A stretch of DNA of 64,000 nt from Heloderma charlesbogerti (lineage: Eukaryota; Chordata; Lepidosauria; Squamata; Helodermatidae), in contig JANEZZ010000519.1 of the NCBI GenBank assembly GCA_026122225.1, positions 1,674,001 through 1,738,000 of the forward strand. Direction: 5' to 3'. Each line of letters opens with the position of its first letter. Within the stretch, counting starts at the first letter, position 1. Under the pieces are notes generated by a model, which had not been told where the DNA came from, searched no databases, and worked only from the letters and a program-made list of their open reading frames with translations. A program made the translations under genes and the position numbers. Positions 56,931-64,000 of this stretch are shown piece after piece.

Positions 56931-58471
56931 CCATCTGCAAACAAGCAATGATCCTTTCATGGCTTTGAGGTAGCATTGCTTACATCCTGGGTTTATTTAT
57001 TAATTTTAGCAGGCAATATAGTTTCCCCTGTGTTTTACAACTTCTGTGCATAGTATGTTTTCAATTGTTTTGTTCTCTTAATCAAAACCTGTGCTTAACT
57101 CATTCAACTGTTGCAGTTCTCCTTATAATTATATTATACTCTTTGCACTTCTCTGTGTTTTCTGTATATCAGCTGTAGACAAGACCGGATTGCAATCTTA
57201 TACATGCCTCCTCCGAAGTAAGGCACACTGAGTTCACTTCCGTGGCTTACTCCCATGGAAGTGGGTACAGAGCTGTAGCTTGAGTGTGGTCCACACAACT
57301 AATGTCAACACAGTTTAGCAAGGAAACCCAGATAATCTGACCAAATTATATAGCAATATAATTGTTGAAAAAGCATGCTGAATTCTAACTGTGGAAAGAG
57401 ACAGCGTGAGCAACCATGAAAATAATTAACAAAAGAAAACGCAGGAAATAATCCTCAAGAACTCTTGATATTTTAGGAATACTATCACACCACTGCAAAT
57501 TATTATATTAATTGAGAAGCATGCAAAAATATTGGTGTCAATAGTTGTTCAAGGATAATTTCCATACGAGTCAATAGTATGCTAAGCCCAGCTGGCTATT
57601 GCTGTTATTAATTCTAAAAGATAAGCAAACTGAGCAAAAATCTGCCAACCAAAGCAACCCCCTCCCTCTGTTCTGTGGAGGCCTGGGGCTTATGGAGGAA
57701 GTGGTACCAAACTTACTCAGCAACACTTCATTCAGTAGAGTCTTGGTGAGGAAAGTCACATCAGACAATGTGCAGTAAGCAAGCTCAAGTCAGGTAAAGT
57801 CACAGCAGCAGAGTCACATCAGGTAAATTCAGTTTCAGGAAACTGTAGCATGGTGCATTCAGGTTCAGACAGACCATACCAGGACCCAGGAAAACTCTCA
57901 GTGAGCTTGTACCAGCAGGAGTTTTCTCCCTATTGGAGGCAATGGAGCAATGTTGCTTCATCAGCGGAAAGCTAAATCCATCTGAAGCCTTATAAAGGTA
58001 GGTGAGGCCTGTTCTAAATTAGGCCCCACCTCCACGAAGGATCTGGGTTGTATTATTATTATTATTATTATTTTATCAGCAGCAGCACTTTTACACTGCC
58101 CATTAACGTTAAGTTACCTGGGCAGTGTTCTTTAAAGGGTCCTTGCCTGGTTCTATACTGGTGGCTTCTGAGAGGCCAGGGGAGATGTTTCTAGGACTCA
58201 TCCTCTCAGTCCAAGAACAGCGATAGGGCCACATTGTCTGGCGGAGAAGGTACTGGACGTACCTCCCAGGTGGATCAGTTTGTACCTCATCCAAGACTTT
58301 CTTGGGGCACTGCAGGGCACCAAGATTGAATGCGATAGCAGTGTTTTGTCTGCAGCTATACCCATAGGCAGAGCTAAGCCTGCTGACATTATGATGATGT
58401 TTCATACATTTTTATTAAACTCCAAAACAAAACAAATGATCACTGATGGTGCATCGAGTTTATAGATTAAG
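56931..58471. other. DAB1 intron stretch with MITE remnant
   Basis: 57187-57270 contains GCAATCTTATACATG, then GAAGTAAGGCACACTGAGTT and GGCTTACTCCCATGG, a degraded palindromic MITE. An ATT microsatellite lies at 58052-58073. No gene. Confidence 0.5.
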
Positions 58472-58603
58472 AGTGCAATCCTATGCACATTCAGACAGAA
58501 GAATGGTCCAACAACTCCCAGCATCCCCCAGCCAGCCATGCTAACTGGAAAATACTGGGAGTTGTAGGCCTTTTTTCTGCCTAAACATGCATAGGACTGT
58601 ACT
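58472..58603. mobile_element. Palindromic MITE, GCAATCCTATGCA type
   Basis: The termini AGTGCAATCCTATGC and, inverted, AGTACAGTCCTATGC flank a CAACTCCCAGCAT...GGGAGTTG hairpin. Direct repeats attaag adjoin it at 58466-58471 and 58604-58609. It is the same family as 17168-17275. Confidence 0.75.
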
Positions 58604-58613
58604 ATTAAGGTTT

Positions 58614-58757
58614 TTTTAAAAAAAATATATAAACAGATGTTTAAAACATGAAATGTTTCAGCATAAAATGCCAGCTTCAGCCACTAAAGTGGCTGAAACT
58701 GGCATTTTATGTCGAAAAGTTTCACATTTTGAAAATCTGTCCATATATTTTTAAATC
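58614..58757. repeat. Foldback element, ~70-bp arms
   Basis: The arms at 58614-58685 and 58688-58757 are inverted copies with scattered mismatches around a 2-base centre. The innermost 26 bases of each arm differ at only one position. The transcript would form one long hairpin. It may be a mariner-type MITE or another foldback repeat, but no termini or target duplication are obvious. Confidence 0.85.
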
Positions 58758-59066
58758 TATAAACTGGATATGCTATCATTGGTCATTTGTTCTGTTTTGG
58801 ACTGCTGTGTCATGCGCATTCCATCACCTTTGTAAGGGTTTAGTTTTATTCAAATTTGCATAAATGGTATCAAGGTTGGTTCAATGGTATCAAGGTTGGT
58901 GTAGATTTGATTATTTGACATGCCTGTTAACAATGCAAACCCTTGCTGTTAGAATAGATGGTAAAGGCTACCAATTTTTCAAGTTGTATCTAGTACACAC
59001 AGCTTTTGGATGATCAGGTTGAGTTGAACATTATACAATCAGTCTCTCCAAAAAATACTGCACAAT

Positions 59067-59465
59067 CACGAGAGAGTGCTGGAGGGGGGCTTGCCGGACA
59101 CTCGACGCCCAACGCAGGGAGCGACGACAGATGGAGGGTGTGGAAAGGAGGCGTAGCGCTCATTTGGCGCGCAAGCAATGGTCGCGTCCCGAGGACCCAA
59201 GGGAAAGAGGGAGGATCTCTCCCTAGCCCATAAGTTCAGGGTCTTCCCGTGATTCTCCTTCAAACGGGGACCAACTGCCTAACCTGGAGCATAGGCTACT
59301 CTGCTATCTTTCCCCAGTGCTGTTCCTTGCTTAGTCGCTGGCGATTAGCATCTGAAAGAGTCATTAAGTTGTAAAAGGATTAAAGCCTTGAAAAGAATCC
59401 TTTTGTCTGTGTCTTGAGTTGGCTATTGGAGTAGACTGTAAGAGGCAGCTAGGGCACTCCTGACA
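59067..59465 (+). mobile_element. LTR fragment, subfamily B
   Basis: It matches 39560-39938 through to the terminal CTCCTGACA. The reading frame of the Arg-rich peptide is kept (DAQRRERRQ, RRRSAHLARKQ, EDPRERG) up to a stop at ~59226. The 5' third of the LTR is missing. Confidence 0.8.
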
Positions 59466-59877
59466 CATTGCAGGCTATTAGGAAGGCCCTGAAGACCTAA
59501 TTGTTTACTCTGGCCTAGAAAGCGGTCTAGAATTATTTTAAATAAATAAATAAGTGGCTTTAATGTTTATGATTGTTTTACTGGAATCCGCATTTTTACT
59601 AGGATTTTTGTTTATTTTCAACATATGTATGTTTGGCCTCAATATATGTGTGGGCACATTTACAAAACATGACAAATCCATTTCTCTTGGAAGCTAATTT
59701 ACTGAGTTTATAGTCTCAAAGTAATCCTGGAAATGTTATAAATCCATAGGCTGTCCCTGAGTTATAAATTCTGCATGTCCATCTTGGCGATATCATTTTG
59801 AGGATACTCGGGAGGGCTAATTATGCCAGCAAGTGAGTGAATAGAATAAATAGTTCTTGGCATATTTGCCTGAGATA

Positions 59878-59880
<3 letters not shown>
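59466..59880. other. Intron stretch with L2-like tail
   Basis: 59480-59555 ends ...GAATTATTTTAAATAAATAA, like an L2-mobilised 3' tail. Nothing else is recognised. Confidence 0.45.

Positions 59881-59944
<64 letters not shown>
59881..59944. repeat. Palindromic (TG)n(TA)n(CA)n microsatellite
   Basis: About 16 TG units, a TATATA centre and about 13 CA units form a near-perfect ~60-bp palindrome. Confidence 0.95.
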
Positions 59945-60348
59945 TAGAATAATAAGGTGAAAAAAACCTATCTTGGTTGGCCAAAGTTTGCTCTGATTTG
60001 AAGATTCAAAATTGCACACAAGTAATTGGCCTGTTCCACTTTGCTAAATAAAATCCACACTGGAGGTAGTCATATGCACTGTAAACTATTTGCCCTTGGT
60101 TCCTCAGCACTCCCTCCCCACCCACTGGCACTCCTCCAGAATGCCAAATTTGAGATCTTGTAGAGATCTCTGCAGTGGCTCAGAGGAGCAAAAAAGAGGG
60201 CTCCCATTTTTTTTTAAAAAAACCTTTGAAGGTCATAATTCTGTCTACAGCCTTGGAGGGATTTTTTCTAGACAATCTTATGGCCCCTGACAAGCTGTCC
60301 AGGGACCACAGGACTGGCTGTTCATGATTTGCTTAAGACACTGAGCCA

Positions 60349-60393
60349 ATATTTTGCTGCAACAAAGGAGATACCTTTGTTGCAGCAAAATAT
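60349..60393. repeat. Perfect hairpin, 20-bp arms
   Basis: The arms 60349-60368 (ATATTTTGCTGCAACAAAGG) and 60374-60393 are exact inverse copies around agata. Confidence 0.95.
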
Positions 60394-60420
60394 ATTTTCA
60401 ATATATTAATATATAATAAT

Positions 60421-60478
60421 ATATTTTCAATATATTACCTAAAATACATATGGATTTTAGGTAATATATTGAAAATAT
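60421..60478. repeat. Perfect hairpin, 24-bp arms
   Basis: The arms 60421-60444 and 60455-60478 are exact inverse copies around a 10-base spacer. Part of the left arm (TATTTTCAATATATTA) also occurs as a direct repeat at 60393-60408. Confidence 0.95.
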
Positions 60479-61129
60479 GTAAATAAGAATGTATGAATAA
60501 TTATTTAATTAAGCATATTTAATAAATAACAAATGGGAAAAAAGGATTTGTTTAGGAATTTATGGTGAAAATTATTTTATTAGCCTTTAGAGTTCATCTT
60601 GGTCCACAATTGCAATTATTCCAATGCTTTTATCAGAAAATAATAATATAACTGTTATTTCTTTGCTTTTAATATGTGTAGTTTGTTTGCCATCAGGGCA
60701 CATTCAAGCATTCAGTTCTTCCCTTGCAGTGTGATATAGAGAGTTAGTATAGCACAATGGCTAATAAGAGACTGAGTTCAAATTTTACATCAGCAACAAA
60801 GTGGCAACAGATAATACTATATTCTCTCAGCCTCGTATTTACAATATAGTGATGATACCAGCCTGTTGAAAGGTTGTCATAATGACCACTGAGATAATGT
60901 GTATGAAACATTTTAGGCATTTGAAATATACTACAAAAGTAACACATTCTGGATGTAAACTTCACCTTCAAGATAAGATTCTTGAGCTCAGTATTTTCAT
61001 GGGGAAACCTGTCACACCAGAAAGCACCATTGGCATTGCGCTAGAGGTTGTTTATGCCAGTGCAATGTAATTTACATTAGCAGTGTTGTCACATCAGATA
61101 CTACTCATAATAACGATGCTGGATGTTTT
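60479..61129. other. DAB1 intron stretch, nothing recognised
   Basis: AT-rich, non-coding, no exon or repeat recognised. Confidence 0.5.
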
Positions 61130-62871
61130 ACTTATGGACCAGGATGGTTATCTGAGGCCTATACTTGCCCTTTAGATCCTTGCCCATCCTGGCTTGTGAA
61201 ATCTGCCAAAGCTGGGCTGGATAGCTGGACCTCTGAGGTGGTAAATGCCTCCTTGAGGGACAGCGACATCCCCACAGATTTGAAAGAAGCTGTAGTGAGG
61301 CCCTTCCTGAAGAAACCAAATTTAGATCTGATGGTTCCAGATAATTACCGCCCTGTGTCAAATTTGCCATTCTTGGGCAAGGTGCTGGAGCATGCGGTGG
61401 TCTCACAACTCCAAGCCATTCTGAATGAAACTGATTTAGATCCATTCCAATCAGGTTTCAGGCCTGGTTATAGGATGGAAACAGCCTTGGTCATCCTGGT
61501 TGATGACTTATGCCAGGGAACAGATGGGGAGAGTGCAACCCTGTTGGTTCTTCTGGACCTCTCAGCGGCTTTCAGTACCATTGACCATGGTATCCTTCTG
61601 GATCATTTATCTGGATTGGGCTTGGGAGGCACAGTTTTAAAGTGGTTCCGGTCCTTTCTGGTGGATTAGTCTCAGGAGGTGGTGCTGGGGGACTTCAGTT
61701 CCACCCCATGGCCATTAGCCTGTGGGGCGCTGCAAGGTTCTATCTTGTCCCTCATGCTTTTTAACATCTGCATGAAACTGCTGGGGGAAGTCATCAGGAG
61801 GTTTGGGCTGAAATGTCATCAGTATGCGGATGATACTCAACTCTACCTCTCGTTTCCATCTGCACATCCCAGGGAGGCTGTGGAACTCTTGAACCAGTGT
61901 CTGGAGGCTGTTTTGAGATGGATGAGGGTGAACAAACTGAAACTTAATCCAGACAAGATGGAGGTACTATGGGTTGGGAAACCAACTACTTCGGATGGAG
62001 GTTTACAACCGGTCTTAGATGGGGTTGCACTCCCCCTGAAAGACCAAGTGCGCAGTCTGGGAGTCCACCTGGACTCTGAGCTAACTGCGGAAGCCCAGGT
62101 GGCTGCAGTGTCCTGGAGTGCTTTTTACCAGCCTAGGCTGGTATGCCAACTGTGGCCCTATCTGGAGAGGACAGACCTTGCCTCAGTTATCCACACACTA
62201 GTCTTGTCCAGGCTGGACTACTGTAATGCACTATATGTGGGGTTGCCTTTGAAGACACTTCAGAAACTCCAGCTTGTGCAGAATGCAGCTGCCCAAGTAT
62301 TGGTGGGGGCGAGGCGATTTGATCACATAATGCCTGTACTGCACCAGCTGCACTGGTTACCAGTACGTTTCCGAGCCCAATTCAAAGTGCTGGTTTTGAC
62401 TTTTAAAGCCTGAAATGGTTTGAGACCAAGGTACTTGAAGGACCGCCTTTACCCATATCAGCCTGCCTGCACTTTAAGATCAGAAAGAGAGGCCCTCATT
62501 TGCCCACCTGTGCGAGCAGTCAGGTGGGTGATGACACGTGAGACAGCCTTCTCTGCAGTGGTCCCACACCTTTGGAACAAGCTGCCACTGGAGGTCCGCC
62601 ATGCTCCGTCATTGCAGACTTTTAAGAAGGCCTTGAAAACATATTATTTTAACTTGGCCATCTCTTCATATGGCTGTTGCTGCTGTTAACATTGTTGCTG
62701 CTTTTATTGTTGGCTTTTACTGTTTTTGTTTTTTATGTTTTTATCACTTTTAATATTTTAACTGTTTTATGTATTTTATTGTTGTGAGCTACCTTGGGAG
62801 GGCTTCTGCCCTGAAAGGCAGCCAAGAAATAGTTTAAATAAATAAATAAACAAACAAACAAACAAATAAAT
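61130..62871 (+). mobile_element. L2-clade LINE, 5'-truncated
   Basis: About 1.74 kb of L2 with reverse transcriptase, C-terminal domain and a 3' UTR ending AAATAGTTTAAATAAATAAA then (CAAA)n. It resembles the decayed copy at 8375-9681 more than the 33928-35484 subfamily. No target duplication was found. Confidence 0.88.
61196..62689 (+). pseudogene. L2 reverse transcriptase, two stops
   Basis: Three frame pieces run in order: 61196-61669 (DNYRPVSNLPFLGKVLEH, DPFQSGFRPGYRMETALV, LLDLSAAFSTIDHGILLDHL), 61679-62413 (GALQGSILSLMLFNICMK, intact CHQYADDTQLYLSF, LDYCNALYVGLPLK) and 62420-62689 (FSAVVPHLWNKLPLEVRHAP, FKKALKTYYF). Stop codons end the first two pieces. The active site is intact, but the LINE endonuclease is absent. 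Confidence 0.88.
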
Positions 62872-64000
62872 GTATTTTATGTGCCTTGGAAGATACCATA
62901 ACTAGCCATTCAGGGCAGAATCTACAACCAGAGGAAGATGATTTTCTGCCACCTGAAGAGGTACTTTACATTTGGAGGGTTCCATACTCTCCAACCACTA
63001 GGCAATACTACACTGTTTGGCTTCAGCTGAGGGTTGTTTTTTTTACTTAGTGCACCACTTAAAATTAATCAGTGGCTTTGCTAATATGAAGACTGTCTTG
63101 TTTCTCTGTGTCTACTGTCTGCCCGCTAAGGGACCTCTGTGTCTCAGTGGGAGACCTGAGTTACACCTGGCATTTACGCTTTCTGAAATGAGGGTCAGAT
63201 ATTCCTCCTTTGTCTCAGAATGCTAGGTGTAATCTGATACCTGCAGGACCTATCGGTCTGCAATCACCATTTTACCATTTTGGAACTGAGTCTATACTAC
63301 TGACCTCATGGCCACAAGATCTGGCCTAATTTTGAACTTTTCTGTTACTTTCCTCATATACTGCCTTTTATACTGTCTAGCCTGATGAAGAGTTCTGGAG
63401 AATTCAAAAGCTTGCACAACCCTTTGTGGCAGTTTGGTTGGTCCTAATAAAGATATTGCCTAACTGTGGATCGGCGTGGCCATCTTCTAGAGAATTATAG
63501 TGTTAGATGGAGTAAACTTGACTTACAATTCATCACTCTTGGTGATGACATCTGCCTAGAATGATGCTTTCAATCCATCTATGTATCTAGAGTGCAAGTA
63601 CAAAGATGGATAAAATCATGAGGTGATTAAAATTTATGCTTTTTCATGAATATTAGATTTGTAGCACAAGCAAGTTCAATATAAAGGCAAATGGAAAAGA
63701 ACAAGCAAGGTTTCTGATAGTAACTCAAAAACATTCTTTTCATCTTTAATTATGGAGCAGTTCCTCTAAAACCATCCATCTAAAGTCAAGCCTGCCAATG
63801 CCAATTTTTAGAGAATTTGCTAGTTTGGGGCTAGACATTGATTTTTTTTTTTATATAGTGATAAATTAAAATCCAATGTTAGCCAACAAGATACAAAGCA
63901 CACAAACATCAACACTTGTCTCTTTTAAATTAGGTCAAATGCATGGGAATGATCAACACGGACAAATGAGATAAATCAGGTCTAGACATTTTAGAGAAAT
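62872..64000. other. DAB1 intron stretch with possible retroelement end
   Basis: 63375-63480 contains CCTGATGAAGAGTTCTGGAG followed by a hairpin partner, AAAAGCTTGC and TTGGTCCTAATAAAGATATT. Similar sequences occur at the 3' ends of dispersed vertebrate repeats. I cannot name the family. No gene is seen in the rest. Confidence 0.45.

Overview
This window looks like ordinary nuclear DNA from a squamate reptile (lizard or snake). It is intronic and AT-rich, with many SINEs, LINEs and hAT-type MITEs. It holds a BovB (RTE-clade) LINE with long open frames, L2-clade and CR1 LINEs, tRNA-derived SINEs with L2-like tails, a DIRS-type tyrosine-recombinase retrotransposon and solo LTRs. BovB together with this L2/CR1/DIRS mix is typical of squamates. 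I cannot name the species.

Host gene: five short minus-strand exons between 11291 and 19026 encode a continuous part of DAB1 (Disabled-1), the Reelin-pathway adaptor. In transcript order they are 19026-18895 (end of the PTB domain), 16447-16328, 15736-15698, 12508-12443 and 11344-11291. All have canonical GT/AG sites and phase-0 junctions. They carry the tyrosines known in mouse as Y185, Y198, Y200, Y220 and Y232. I found no further DAB1 exon, so 1-11290 and 19027-64000 are best read as parts of two large DAB1 introns.

Region by region: 1-11290 has a solo LTR (1326-1881), a SINE, MITE fragments, a nearly full-length BovB (5128-8234) and an L2 fragment. 11291-19026 is the DAB1 exon cluster with a small hAT element, MITEs and an L2 3' end in its introns. 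19027-41755 is intron with SINEs, a GC-rich palindromic hAT element (27300-27899), L2 copies (one with a 453-codon open reverse transcriptase frame) and a hAT element split by a solo LTR (39081-40264). 41769-43342 is a 5'-truncated BovB with a 13-bp target-site duplication, 46849-48285 a CR1, and 51842-56930 a decayed DIRS-like element holding its own solo LTR. 58472-62871 has foldback elements, hairpins, an LTR fragment and another L2.

The most notable points are four. The solo LTRs of two subfamilies keep a reading frame open from the first LTR base. Three of the four main DAB1 phosphotyrosine motifs are cut at the same place by introns. Several nested insertions have readable target-site duplications. 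The DIRS element has in-frame tandem duplications. I found no prokaryotic genes, no CRISPR array, no intact RNA gene and no novel multi-gene system.
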